From NCBI RefSeq assembly GCF_014851395.1, contig NW_024041150.1, positions 12,362,137 to 12,426,136 of the forward strand: a stretch of DNA of 64,000 bases. Reading direction: 5' to 3'. The notes beneath the pieces are model-generated. The model saw nothing but the letters and a program-made list of their open reading frames with translations. It ran no database searches and had not been told where the DNA came from. Of this stretch, positions 14,101 to 25,767 are shown piece after piece. Both the position numbers and the translations under genes were made by a program. The DNA comes from Micropterus salmoides (Eukaryota > Chordata > Actinopteri > Centrarchiformes > Centrarchidae). The first letter of the stretch is position 1; every line of letters starts with the position of its first letter.

Positions 14101-14388
14101 CAAAATTAGTCTATCTTTAAAATACCATGCCGTCCTGTAATCCAGACATACTTTTTGTTGGATTGGATTTATTTTTTTTATCTCCATAATGTATCCACAA
14201 CACGGGCCTGTGAGACACTTGCATGTATACTATGAGAAAGAGCCGAAGTGTCTCATGTTGTGAAATAGACACAGTAAAAACAGATGGGTGCCAATCAAGG
14301 GAAGTGTGTTTCAAAGGGAGGAAAACAGCGTTGTCTGAATGTGGACACATGAGACACTGAACTCATGTAGTAAAAGTAAATCATTTTC

Positions 14389-14704
14389 TCACCAGCTCGC
14401 CTGCACAGCTTCGATGTCGCTCACTAAGTTTTGGGCCAAACAAATCCCAAAAATCTGTGGATGAAAGACGAAAAAAACCACAAAATGGCAACATTAGACA
14501 TTTTTTCAAAAAAGGATAGATGGAATGATTCTTTGTTTCAGGCTGCTCTGGAACATTATGAAGCTTAAACGTGTGAATGGAACTGGCCTGCAGTAGTGCA
14601 ACTCCGATAAAGATCCCAGCCACCAAGGTAAGGTTGTCCTGTAGCCACTTCTCAAACTGCGGCACGCAGCCTTTCACATTGATGTAGTCCTTCTGCTCAG
14701 AGTC
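14389..14704 (-). CDS. tspan5: tspan5 coding exons 7-8 (LEL end, TM4, tail)
   Basis: Exon 7 (14588-14704) encodes 39 residues ending in TM4 sequence (AGIFIGVALLQ). Exon 8 (14389-14454) encodes IFGICLAQNLVSDIEAVQAS plus W and a TGA stop, the normal short cytosolic tail. Joining CAG to ATT requires a donor that reads CAG|GCCAGT, a GC donor with C also at +3. The acceptor catccacag is normal. Both exon frames and the conserved junction force this placement. Confidence 0.9.
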
Positions 14705-17700
14705 CTGTGATGAACATAACCCTCTGTGGTCATCTTTACATCCTGACTGAATGTACTCACAGCTCAGATTAAAAATACAGTCTTACCTCGAGTTAAATGA
14801 AAACATTTGCGTTTCATTTCTGTGTCCAGTACAGAGATGGATCCCTGTTTAGCCTAGTTTAGCACACAGACTAGAGCCTACCTTGGTTAAAGTGTTAGGA
14901 ACTGCCTTCAAATAACTTCAAAGCAGAAAATACTCTCTGTTCTGGACACAGAGGTGAAATTTTTGAAGTTTTTGATTTCATCTCACAGTGTCAGACTGTC
15001 AACATGTTCACTCTTTGGAAACTTAGTCTAGAATGTGAATGGCATCAGGCCAGCTTCAAGTCTTCCTACAGACAACCAATGTAGTATTAATCAATTCTAA
15101 TCTAACAATAAGTATATGATAAAATGCATAATGTGTGTCACACAGACATTTTCCATCCTTTAACTTCTGGGTGACAAATTGGTAATTGTCTTAAACTGTT
15201 GGCCTCCAGTGGTAACATTAGACTTTAGCAAAACTGTAATACATACATGAAATTTAGCTGCTGTAATCCAACTTTTACCTGCCTTAAATAAACCGTTAGT
15301 AAAATCACAGTAAGACTAAACTAAAGACTAAACTAAAAGAATTTAGTAGAGGAGAAATATTACATGATTTAAAGGAAACGATGGATCCACCCAAGTCAAA
15401 AATAGAAACTAGGAGGGCAGTCGTCGGAGCATCAAAATGGAAGCAACTGAAGAGGGAGAGCGACTGAGTCAAGTAGACGTGTCTTACTTACAGGTTTCGC
15501 TCGAATGTCGTATCCACACTGAGTATTTATTACATCCTCCTGGAGACAAAAAGGAACAAACTTTATAGTATCGTGTGTCTTTGCGTACAGCTGCTGGTGG
15601 CGCTAAAGGAAAAGTATTGAAGTATGGGACACACTGACCAACTGGTATTACCATTCAGGGTCCTGCTCATGGGACAATAATAAACAACAATAAAAAGCTG
15701 ACTGATGACAAAGTTTGAAGTGCTGGGCTACCAACACAAACATTACAGGGTACCTTTAGAGGTTTGGCAATTTTATTGAACTCTAAGAGAGTTGGTCAGT
15801 TTCCATACTGGGTTTAATTGTGTTTTGTTTAAATACCTCTCAGGATACAAGCTTTAAATTCACACACAGATATCTGACACATTTAAAAAGATGTGAACGG
15901 GATCAAAAGTCAGAATCAGCCAGGCATTGTGTGCGACCTAAGGTTTTTACAGTGTGTCTGATTTTGCCCTGATGCACACATGCATGTGGAACTCCTTAAA
16001 AGTGTACAAGCATGCAGAGTGAGGGACTTGTACCGCTGGGTCCTTGGTGCAGCAGGAGAAGGGAACTCCACACTTTTCCCGACTGGGATTCCCATCGGTA
16101 CAGTTAAAATAGATGTTCAGGTTCCAGTCGTCTGCTCCGAACGCACCGCAGCACTCCCACTAAAGTCAGGCGGAGAGGGAAAAAAAATGTTTGGGCTGCT
16201 GTGGTTGGAATTCCAGATTAACTATTTGAGAACAAAATTATAAAAGTTTCAGACATTAACAGAGTTAAATGCACCACAAGTGGACCTGATTGGCTCCCTT
16301 CATTAAGGAATTACTACTACGTCGTCCTAAGTCCAATCAGACCAGCTTGTGCTATTGAAGTGCAAAGCCTCCACACAGCAGGATTAGCTCATTTAAATGA
16401 GAGGAGCTGCTGTTGTTTGCCTAACAGAGTCGATCTCTCATCTCTGCCTGGGAGAACCAGTCATGACGCCCTGACTGCTAGAAAAACCATGGGCCTAGCT
16501 AAAAACTATATACTATATTCAAAATCACATTGACAAAAGCACAGCAAAATACACTTCATTAGACAAAGAGTCCCGTATATATTATGTTTGGATTCTAATT
16601 ATTGATGCATTAATTAAGCATCTTTTTAAGGCTGCAGCTGGTAAAGTTGGAGCTAATTTCAACTACTTTACATACTGCTGAGGAGCATATTGTATTAATG
16701 ACCTGAATCTGCAGTGTAACTACAGCTGTCTCATAAATGGTAGAGTCAAAAGTACAACATTCGCTCTGAAAATGAACTTAACTAAACTAAACACTGTTTA
16801 TTAGGGAGTACAAGTAATTACTGGGATCTGGGAACATCTGGCGGCATTGTTACAACAACGGGATAGGAAATGCGATCATTCAGGTATTTATGTTTTAATT
16901 ACCATTTTCATCATAACAAGATTATTGTGCTGTTTCCTCTTGTGTTATAAATGACCTGTCTTAGGCTGGTACATGCAGAGAATGAATCCAATGAGGATTA
17001 ATAAATTATAACTTTCTTCTCACATTTGAAATATCACATAAAACTGACATTTTAATACACATCATTAAATACGTCCTTATATTTTTGTTATTATTACTAT
17101 TATAAAGTCAATGAGTAATTATGTTAAATAATATTTACCAAGATCATTGTGATTATGATTTTTGCCATATTTGATCAACTTACATATTCCTGAGTGAAAT
17201 CGATAAGGTTCTGTAGATCGATGTCGTCCCGGTACGCTCGGATGTTATTGTTGATGAACAGGTTGAGCTGGTCTTTAATCCAGTCCTTAAAGACAAACGC
17301 CAGAACTCCCGTTGTCAACTCCAAGAAAAAGATAATCCCCAGAAACACCGAGAACTGCAGCAGGAAGAGAGAAGACCACACTGTGAGTTTTCTCATCATT
17401 CGTCACTGCAGCGTGAAGACTGGACGTTTCAGCATGGAACATACAAACTTGAGCAGAAACATGTTTTCCCGGAGAGCTCCGATGCATCCTGCAAAGCCCA
17501 GAATGAACATGACCCCCCCGACCACCATGAAGAGCCAGACTGGGTCCAGGCCCCCCAGGTCTGTGATGGACGAGATGTTGGACAGAACCCCCTGGAGGGG
17601 AGAGACGGAGCACAACAACACAGTGAGTCTCCCAAGCAGCTGCGTCTCTTTCAGGGCACAACACATTTGCCAAAAAGGTCACAGTGACTTCAAATAGATG

Positions 17701-20700
17701 AGATGTGAATCAACTCAGAGGGGAAATAAGGCAGCTGCAACACGAAGAGTATAAAAACCCCACATTGTCTTTGATGTGGTGCACTTCAGTGAGATGTTTG
17801 TCTCTTATTTCTAACATCCTGGGTTTCACGGCGTATTCCACTAACAACCATTTGGTAAATTCAGCAAATTCAGTTTGAACCTAGTTTTAAACTTAATAGG
17901 GTTGTGTTAAACCTTTGTTTAATCACCTTTACGTGGAGAAAATTCTGCAAACCCTTTATAATTGGAATTTAAGCCTGCATTAAATAGATGCAGGGGCGGG
18001 GAATAAAAATGTCGCCGCCAAGTCGGACACATTCTGCCTGCGTGAGCTGAGATCAATAACTGGTCTCACGAACTTTGCAAAGAAAAATGCTGCGAGACCA
18101 GGCAATAGCGCGGTTCCAACTTTGTGCAGCCGGAGAAAAGCAACTGCGGCCGCCAGACTCAGCGCCTGCAGCCGCCTTGCTCCCGCAAGGTTTTAATGTC
18201 ATGTGACACGATGATGTTTTGCAGCGCCGGCTAAAGTCGGACACGATTTCTAACCAGCATGCATCACGTTAAGTCAGCACTGCATTGCCCGTGTACTTTA
18301 ACCTCATTGGTTTAAGGTTTTACTGACACGCATGACGTATGTGACGTTATATTTATTATAAGAACTTCAGATCCTTTATCTGTTCTTTGATCTCCTCCTT
18401 CTGGTGGCTCACTTCTTACACTATAGTTTTCAATTCCAACAAGAAAGCATACAAAACACTTTAGTGAGTGTTATTGTAAAAGAAGTTCAGTATTTTACCC
18501 AATATGGTAGCCCCTTTTTTCCCCCAGTAGCCTAGGATTATTCTCAAGTCAATTAAAAAAGAAATAAAAAATATTTTCTGCAGGTATTCCCTGTGTGACT
18601 TTCCCCTGTCCACCTTAACCCATCGCCCCGGATGTTTCCATAAGACATTACTTAGAAGTAATTTTATGTGTGTAAAAAAACTGAACTTGTGTCTTGCCTG
18701 GAAATATTTTAGAGCAACATATTTTGGGGTCAGTTAACGGTGTGCATTAGTTTTGCAAATCGGTCTGACATATTGAGGGTAACACTCATATTTTGTACAT
18801 AGAAAAGACCTTTGTATACTGTTCATTGTATTCCCCATCAAAAAAGACAAATGCAGCGAGATCAGCTGTTTCTCTAAGCTCTCAAACTCTACGGTACGTA
18901 TTTATTATTTATTGATGGTTTATTTTAGTAGGAGCTTTTACAGCTTGCACAGGTAAACTGTAAACGGCCATCCAATGTATGTTTCCTAGCGTTTTTAGCA
19001 GTTACTAATTTACAACACCCGTCCCAGAAGGGCTTTTAAAGAAACAAAACATTAAAACAGTGAGGGAAAAAATTAAATGAAAAAAGTACAGAGTAAAGTA
19101 GAATGTGTCTGACTTGATGGCAGCCTTTTTACACCCCACCCCTGCAGTCGCCTGCAGCTCACGCTTGACTATCCAGTAAGCCAGACGCAGTCATCTCGAA
19201 CGCACCTAGTGTTTTTAGCTGATTAGCTAACCGTTAGTGTCTGATGTTCGCGTGTTGCAGACACTAACAGAGTTGGTTTGCTGAAAACAGATGTCTGCTG
19301 AGGCCAGAAAGCTGCGCAGAGCTGGTGATTGTTCCATGTGTGGTCGTCACTACAAGCAACACCTTTCACACCACACACGTCATTCCATCCACTGTTTATA
19401 TAAAACTATTGATTAGTGCAGCTTAGGGCTGGCTAATATGGCCAACCATCTTATCACGATAAACCATTTCATATGATTTGATATCGATAATTATCACGAT
19501 AAATGTTCAAGTTTAAAGGCTGATTTTTGCTCCTGAGTGAAAGTTGAAGTAACCAGATGGTTAATTGCGGTTTTAAACTTTTCTTTATGGTCAAAAACAC
19601 TTGATGCCAAACAGTGGAACACTTCAAAAATCTGAGGTAGAACATTTCAAACAATTAAGGAAGGAACCTTAAGTAAAATCTTTTTTCATTCCCTTTTCCT
19701 CAATAAAATCCATATCTAAATAGAAAAATCAAGTGCTAATTCTGTTTGTGATTAAATCAAAAATGTATTGATAATTGGTTATTTTGTTATGGAGGAAAAC
19801 TATATCGCCATAATTATCATTATTGTTTTATTGCCTGTCTTAGTGCAGTTTTAATTTGGAATAAGCAGTGGTATAAAAAAACATATTTAATAAAATATCC
19901 TAATTGGTAAACAGGTTTAAACAATAAACAGGGTAAACACAATAATGTCAGATATTATTTGGACATATAGGAATAAAAACAACAAATAAAAAGATTCTGC
20001 CTTTTTGTGACAATACTGTATTTCTATTTTCCAACATCACTATTCATAACTCAGAGTGTCTCCACTTACCTTCTCACTCCATGCCCACAGTCCAATTCCA
20101 ACCAAGGCCATGCCCAGCAGCTGCAAAACAGCAGTCATGTCAAGTTAGTGGAAAGATGCTTTGATGTTAAATGACACAGTGCCAGACTGTCACTTCCTTA
20201 TTAAATGAAAATACAAATATATTTCCTCTGAGGCTGCTATGACCCTGTGATGTGGGATCAGTATTTAGCTGGCTTCCCCTCGGACCTCAGCCTTCTTTGT
20301 CTTATATGTCAACCTCAGTAAGATAAACTAAGCTGTATTGTATATTTTATAGTATGTTTATCTTTACAATAAAGTGACAGATGCAAATTTTGAACTAGGG
20401 ATTCTTTTTCCACATTCCATCATTACATTACACCATAATATCACAGCACTTGGAGTTTACCACCAGGAGCTTGGCTTTCTGTTTGTTTCATCTCCAGGTA
20501 GCCTATGATTTAACACTTCTCTGTACATTTTTATTTGCTATTCACGTCACTTGTCACTGATCGATCTCTGCGTTCCATCACATCAATTAAACACTTTCCA
20601 ATTCATTAATCCATTTCAACAACACACTACCACATCACCGTACCACATGAAGCTCGTCGCTTCAAACTTTCAGTTCATTTCAACTTTAGTCGTTGTGCTG

Positions 20701-22655
20701 GTGTTTGCCTGCTGCTGCAGTCCTCTGTCTGTGTTTAGAGGCCTGTTTAAACATCCTACTGTTGCAGTAGCCTACATTTACTGTAAACTGTGCCCATAAA
20801 TAATTGCACATGCATTTGAATATGTAGTATTTTCATTATATATTGATTCAATTTGTAATATTTTCTAATTGAATAGTTAGAATTTTATTATTCTTTCTGA
20901 TGACAAAATTGTACAACACAGAATTCATAACAATTTAAACAGAACACACAGAACCTGGCAAAAAATTAAACAGAATTTGGCAGAAATTTTAATGTATTTC
21001 ATATGATTATAGCATAACTGTAGCAAGCTCCATTGGGAGCTAGTAACTTTAGCCAAAAAAATGGAACGGAGAATGTGACGAACCTAAACAGGCAGTACCT
21101 TGCCAAGGACACTTCGACATGCCGGGGATTGAGCTGCCGATCTTCTGGTTAGCGGGCAACCAGCTCTACCTCCTATACAACTTTTTAGCACCGGCTGCAG
21201 ATTTCTGCTGCTGTGTGTTCCCATCTTGCTGCTCTGCACCATCCAGACAGGGCTGGGAGTGTATTTCCCCTCTGATCTATGTTCACCTTCACTCAGCCCT
21301 GTTCCACTTTCTTCCCACACCTGAACCAAGAGAGCAGGTGCGCTTGGAGACGCCCACACTGTCTATGCAACCAAGACCCGCCGCTTTGCATTTGTTGTTG
21401 TGCTTGTTCAATTAAAACAGGGCCCAGAACGCCTGAAACATGACGGTTCCAACTTTTCAAAAGTGAAAATTTGCTGCTTTTCTTGGTCTGCGTTGTAGTA
21501 AATCATTTCATTTTAATGATTTGGACTGTTGGTTGTTCAAAACAAGACATGCGGGGACATTAACTTGGACATTGGGATGGACATTTTTCTGAAGCTTTAC
21601 AGACCATGTGATTAATTGATCGAGAAAATAAGATCAATCAATAATACAAGTCATCATTAGTTACAGCCATAACCTACTTTTTCAAAGAATCTGGAAGAGA
21701 ATTTAATAAAATGTATTTGTCTAATTTATGAAGATTTGGACTTTACGACTGACCCTTAGCCCCCCCCTGTCATTTATGCAAAATGTGTTAAAATGGGCAC
21801 AAATGTTTCCATCTGAGCTGATAATCCACCTGTCAATTATCGTTTATGTCAATTTTTAAGCATAAAGGCCAAAACAACTGCTGGTTCCAGCTTCTCCTCT
21901 GTGCAGATTGACTGCTGCTCTTTGTTTTCTGTGCTGGTAAACTGAATATCTCTGGCTTTAGAACCGTTGTTCAGGTAAAACACGGTTTAAATTGGCAGTG
22001 TGGGCTTTTTACTATTTTCTGATATTTTAAGTATTCTTCAAATGGATAGATAACGAAAACAACTGGGGGTTGCAGCCCCCATTTCCATGCAGATGAAATT
22101 TATTTGAACATGTAGTCCCTGCAGGCTTCCTCACAGATCATTCTTGCTGTCAGCAACTAGCGTCCACCGTATGACATCACCTTTTTAAAACATGACGTCG
22201 TGTCTAAATAACATCGTGAAGTGCAAGAGCGTGTTATGGGTGCCCTTCGCTGTGAATATGTGATATGAACGTGTCAGCTGATGATAAGCCTGCAGTCTGA
22301 GCTGTCATTAGTTCACCACAGAAAGCCGATTAGCTGCGAGTTGTCCGCACACCGAGTTGCTTCACATTACATTTCAGCACGGAAAGAGTCACAAAAACGC
22401 ACACATGCACTGATTTGAGTCTGAAAATGAACGTGAATGATAAGGGCACCATGACATGATGCGAGGATGAGTGGGGCCTTCCTCCCTATTGGCCAGCGGA
22501 CATGATGATGGCCGAGCTGTGCTGGCGAGAGGCGCAGCTGCGTAACGTTGGAATAAACAATAAAACCGCCTTACCCAGAACAGGATGTTGAATCCAAAAA
22601 TGAAGTATTTGATGCAGCAGCTGACCTCCTGGCCTTTGTACTGATTCCCCGACAT
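14389..22655 (-). CDS. tspan5: tetraspanin-5, complete coding gene
   Basis: Eight coding exons: 22575-22655, 20070-20120, 17445-17591, 17184-17354, 16034-16159, 15492-15539, 14588-14704 and 14389-14454 (stop included). They join with every intron between codons to exactly 268 residues, which I recall as the length of vertebrate TSPAN5. The product has four membrane segments and a large extracellular loop with the CCG motif and eight cysteines, which places it in the TspanC8 group. Members of that group bind ADAM10 and steer its trafficking and substrate choice, including Notch cleavage. The start MSGNQYKGQEVSCCIKYF matches the family's short N-terminus. TSPAN14 and TSPAN17 are close relatives, but the C-terminal segment (KGCVPQFEKWLQDNLTLVAG) fits TSPAN5 best. 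Teleosts can carry a and b copies; I cannot say which this is. All introns are GT-AG except the last, which appears to be GC-AG. Confidence 0.95.
15492..16159 (-). CDS. tspan5: tspan5 coding exons 5-6 (LEL core)
   Basis: Exon 5 (16034-16159) encodes 42 residues starting WECCGAFGADDWNLNIYFNC, with the diagnostic CCG, an N-glycosylation site at NCT, then EKCGVPFSCC. Exon 6 (15492-15539) encodes EDVINTQCGYDIRAKP. Together with the cysteine in exon 7 this gives eight loop cysteines, the count that defines TspanC8 proteins. The conserved framework has no missing cysteine, so the protein should fold normally. Confidence 0.94.
17184..17354 (-). CDS. tspan5: tspan5 coding exon 4 (TM3, LEL start)
   Basis: Encodes 57 residues from FSVFLGIIFFLELTTGVLAF (TM3) to LIDFTQEY at the start of the large extracellular loop. 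It is separated from exon 3 by a 90-bp intron. Acceptor ctgctgcag, donor GTAAGT. The loop portion DIDLQNLIDFTQEY is strongly conserved in TSPAN5 and TSPAN17. Confidence 0.95.
17445..17591 (-). CDS. tspan5: tspan5 coding exon 3 (SEL, TM2, TM3 start)
   Basis: Encodes 49 residues beginning GVLSNISSITDLGGLDPVWL, which contains an N-glycosylation sequon (NIS) in the small extracellular loop. It continues through TM2 (MVVGGVMFILGFAGCIGAL), the short inner loop (REN) and the start of TM3. Acceptor cccctccag, donor GTATGT. The intron before exon 2 contains hAT MITE copy 2. Confidence 0.95.
19424..19842. mobile_element. hAT-type MITE, copy 2 (tspan5 intron 2)
   Basis: The left end tagggctggctaatatggcc and the interior (atcacgataaa, gctgatttttgct, ggttttaaact) match copy 1 at 9091-9540. 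The right end ttgcctgtctta is a decayed form of ttgcccagcccta. Flanks GTGCAGCT (19416-19423) and GTGCAGTT (19843-19850) agree at 7 of 8 positions, as expected for an old hAT target duplication. Confidence 0.8.
20070..22655 (-). CDS. tspan5: tspan5 coding exons 1-2 (N-terminus, TM1)
   Basis: Exon 1 (22575-22655) encodes 27 residues: the start Met, a cytosolic segment with the juxtamembrane cysteines that tetraspanins typically palmitoylate (VSCCIKYF), and the start of TM1. It ends TTC TGG before a GTAAGG donor. Exon 2 (20070-20120) encodes LLGMALVGIGLWAWSEK, completing TM1 and entering the small extracellular loop; its acceptor is tgttttgcag and its donor GTAAGT. The 2.45-kb intron carries SINE-like sequence near 21.1 kb. 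Confidence 0.92.
21090..21175 (-). repeat. SINE-like fragment in tspan5 intron 1
   Basis: Contains ttgccaaggacacttcgaca and ggggattgagctgccgatct followed by ttctggttagcgg. This is the inverse form of sequence also seen near 35121-35345 (tgcatgtcgaagtgtccttg). It belongs to a tRNA-like SINE family scattered in the window. Confidence 0.5.
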
Positions 22656-22975
22656 GTTTGAGCATCATCAGCGCGTTGCCCGTGAGAGGAAAAAACACGG
22701 CCTGCTTCACAGGCTTTGTGTGCGGGATGGAACAGGTTCAGCGCCCCGGGGATGCATTTCACTTTGTCCGCTTCAAATGTTCACGCGGCCGCTTCAGAAA
22801 CGCACCAGGAGCATGCTGGGAGAAGCTCAGGACGCGGGCACACACGGAGCACGGAGAAAAGAAACGGAGGATACCGCAGAGGAACAGCAGCAGGACGGTC
22901 CTCTCCGTCTGGGCAAATAGCGCCTACAGGAGGCGGTACCGCTGCTGCGGGAGGTCGTCAATGATTGGCTGAAAA
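22656..22975 (-). promoter_or_regulatory. tspan5: CpG-rich 5' region of tspan5
   Basis: Immediately upstream of the start codon, composition changes from AT-rich to GC- and CpG-rich (for example gcgccccgggg, cacgcggccgc). On the minus strand a CCAAT sequence lies near 22961-22968, and another on the opposite strand near 23001. This fits a TATA-less housekeeping-type promoter and 5' UTR. The transcription start cannot be fixed by eye. Confidence 0.5.
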
Positions 22976-23094
22976 ACTACTTGAAAGACTGAGAATGTAA
23001 CCAATCATATCAGTGGCAGGATGGCGGCACTTCCTGTGTCTGTCTTTGAAGAAGGCCTACTTATGAAAACACAGATACTGATTCTTAACAACAA

Positions 23095-23142
23095 AATCAT
23101 CAACAACAACAACAACAATAATAATAATAATAATAATAAAAA
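23095..23142. repeat. (AAC)n/(AAT)n microsatellite
   Basis: A run of AAC units passing directly into AAT units. Confidence 0.9.
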
Positions 23143-23416
23143 TAAAAGGCTTGTTTTAGACACATTTAAAAAAAAACATTTTGACAACCCACCAACCAAA
23201 CTTAAATGTCATGTTATTTACTGGTCAATTATATTATATTCATCTCCATTAATTATGGCGTGGAGTCATTTCGTTTTGTTCCCTATAAAGGTTGCATTGT
23301 GTGCATGTGTATAATGTGTATCTAATTATATAATTTAAAGGACTTCCATTATAAAACAATACATTTCCAGAAATATTAATGAGGACATGACCTTGGTGAC
23401 CTCAAAGGTAGCCACA

Positions 23417-23428
23417 TCATCATCATCG

Positions 23429-23472
<44 letters not shown>
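23417..23472. repeat. (ATC)n microsatellite
   Basis: About eighteen ATC/TCA units with one TCG interruption. The minus strand reads as a poly-Asp open frame, which is a by-product of the repeat and not a gene. Confidence 0.92.
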
Positions 23473-23473
<1 letters not shown>

Positions 23474-23697
23474 CTATCAAGCCAGGATTTTACAAATACT
23501 GAAGTGCAGATTCCCTGAGGAGAATTTTTTAAACAAGCCACCAAACTCTGTATTTTAAACTGACTGACTGGTTTACATTGATCTTACCGCTGGCATTAAC
23601 TGCCATTGTTGTCTGGTGCCAAGTACTGTATGTACTTCTGTTGAAAAATTTATTTTTTAATTTTAATTTAAAACATTTTTTGAATCAGAATCAGAAA

Positions 23698-25500
23698 TAT
23701 TATAATAATAATAATAATATTTATTTGTAGAGCACTTTTCAAAAACAAGTTACAAAGTGCTTTAACAAGTGTAAAGACAATAATACCCAAATGACAATAA
23801 TACAAAAACAATACAAGATACAAGCATGAAAACATTGAAAAGACTAAAATACACGTTTAAGATAAATATAAAATAAGTAAAATAGAATAAAATAAAAGGG
23901 AGAAAATGAAGTCAAATAAGATCGGGAAAGGCTCTCCTATAAAAGTATGTTTTAAGAAGGGACTTAAAAGAGTTCACTGACTCAGCTGACCTGATTTCCT
24001 CGGGCAGGCTGTTCCAGAGCCTCGGGGCCCTGACAGCAAACGCTCTGCCCCCTTTAGTTTTCAGTCGAGACTCTGGAACAGACAACAGACCTCTGCCCGA
24101 GGATCTCAAGGTACGTGCTGGTGTGTATGGGACTAAAAGTTCAGAAATATAACAAGGCGAGAGGCCATGAAGAGCTTTAAAAGTGATCAATAGAATTTTA
24201 AAGTCAGTTCTAAAACACACAGGGAGCCAGTGTAATGAAGCTAAAATAGGAGTAATGTGGTCATATTTCTTTGTTCTGGTTAAAAGCCTGGCAGCTGAAT
24301 TCTGGACAGTCTGGAGTCGATCAATAGATTTTTAGGTTAAACAGGTGAAAAGGCTGTTGGAATAATCCAGGCGTGATGAGATGAAGGCGTGTAAAATGGT
24401 CTCGGTGTCCTCAGCATAAATATGAAAAGTTTATGGATAATATGTCCAAGGGGAAGCAGATACAAGGAAAACAAAATGGGTCCTAAGACCGACCCCTGAG
24501 GCACACCATATTTAACTGGACAGAATGAGGAGACATAGTTGTTTACAGACACGCAAAACTTCCTATTTGACAGGTAGGATGAAAACCATTCTAGGGCAGT
24601 ACCAGAGATCCCCACCCAGTGCCTCAGTCTGTCTAACATGATGTTGTGATCAATGGTGTCAAAAGCAGTGTTAAGGTCCAGGAGTACAAGGACTGAGCAC
24701 ATACCTTCATCAGCAGACATTAAAAGGTCATTGGTGACTTTAAGCAGGACAGTCTCAGTGCTGTGGTACTTCCTGAAACCAGACTGAAACTTTTCAAATA
24801 TTTTGTTATTTATTTATTTTCCAGTACAGTGAGCAGCTGTTTGGACACAATTCTTTCTAGAATCTTTGCAATAAAAGGCAGTTTTGAAATTGGTCTAAAA
24901 TTATGTGGGAGGGAGGGATCTAAACCAGGTTTCTTTATAAGTGGGTTCATGCAAGCCGTTTAAAAATAATCAGGGACACAACCAGTAGAAAGGGGCTGTT
25001 AAAAACAGAGATATAATGGGGCCTAACAGAATCTATTACTTTTAGTAAAAAGGTATTACATCAAGTGGGCTGGAGGACACTCTCATTTGTGATACTGTTT
25101 TTAAAAGCTCAGACAAGTCGATGGGATAAAACTGGTTAAAACTCTCTTGTTGCTGGTGAGGAACCTCTGAGTAAGAGGCAGTGGGGGTAATAGAGGCTCT
25201 GATTGACACCACCTTATTGGTAAAATAAGATAAAAACAATTCACAGTCATCATTACTTCCAGCTGAGGCACAAGGAGGGGTTGGGTTTACCAGCTGATCC
25301 ACAGTCTTAAACAGAAACCTGGGATTGTGTTTATGTGTAGTAATGAGTTCAGAAAAATAGTGATTGCCAAAAATTAATGAGGACAGTACCTCAGCATTGA
25401 CACCTGTCTGTGTTGGTACAAATACATGCAGGTTAGCTGAATTGGTAACCCTACATAGTCCATGAACTTGGACTGTATTCACCTCACAGAATGACACAAA
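23698..25500 (-). mobile_element. L2-type LINE, degraded
   Basis: The minus strand runs 5' to 3' from about 25500 to 23698 and ends in a TAA-rich tail, as L2 elements do. Pieces of the polymerase protein are visible. The linker region at 25042-25497 contains NPRFLFKTVDQLVNPTPPC. The reverse transcriptase at 24450-24720 contains DLNTAFDTIDHNIMLDRLRH and YGVPQGSVLGPILFSLYLLP. The C-terminus at 23912-24220 contains FKILLITFKALHGLSPCYIS and APRLWNSLPEEIRSAESVNS. Frame breaks between the pieces and absence of the 5' end mean it cannot move by itself. Confidence 0.85.
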
Positions 25501-25767
25501 TCACAACACATACCATAGCTTCCACAAACAGAATACACCAAGTGCACAAAAACTGAAGCAAAAGGCACACAGCTTCCAGTTACACTGAGGGAGGAAGTGA
25601 GAAAAGGATTCAGGGAACCTGTGCTCTGTAAATGCAAACCCCTCAGAATTAATACTGTATTTCCTTAAAATGTTTGAAAGGCGGCATTGTATCAGGGTTG
25701 GACAGCTCCAAAACATGTGATACTGAGTGGCTTCAGGATCTGCTGGGTAGTGAAGGGAGGCTAGATT
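25501..25767. repeat. unassigned repeat-like DNA between two LINE remnants
   Basis: Sequence between the L2 and Maui-type fragments with no protein similarity that I recognise. Phrases such as ggttggacagctccaaaaca and gtggcttcaggatct look like other dispersed fish repeats, but I cannot name the family. Confidence 0.35.

Larger units (their letters stand above)
1..14388. other. gene-poor region downstream of tspan5
   Basis: AT-rich non-coding DNA with no convincing multi-exon gene. It holds the repeats listed separately: a foldback element at 2.9 kb, a LINE tail at 7 kb, a hAT MITE at 9.1 kb, a hairpin at 10.1 kb and MITE-like sequence at 12.6-13.8 kb. Some of it may be tspan5 3' UTR; an AATAAA on the minus strand lies at about 14168-14173, roughly 215 bp past the stop. 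Around 3364-3390 there is a short sequence of the type often repeated in teleost genomes (catagactgtatataaa). Long open frames here, such as 4994-5371, have no recognisable domain. Confidence 0.6.

Noticed and set aside
17194..17697. A 167-codon plus-strand open frame
   Set aside because: It is antisense to tspan5 exons 3 and 4, whose conserved frames and splice sites explain the openness.
23021..23314. Poly-Asn open frame
   Set aside because: Produced only by the AAC/AAT microsatellite.
23335..23544. Poly-Asp open frame
   Set aside because: Produced only by the ATC microsatellite.
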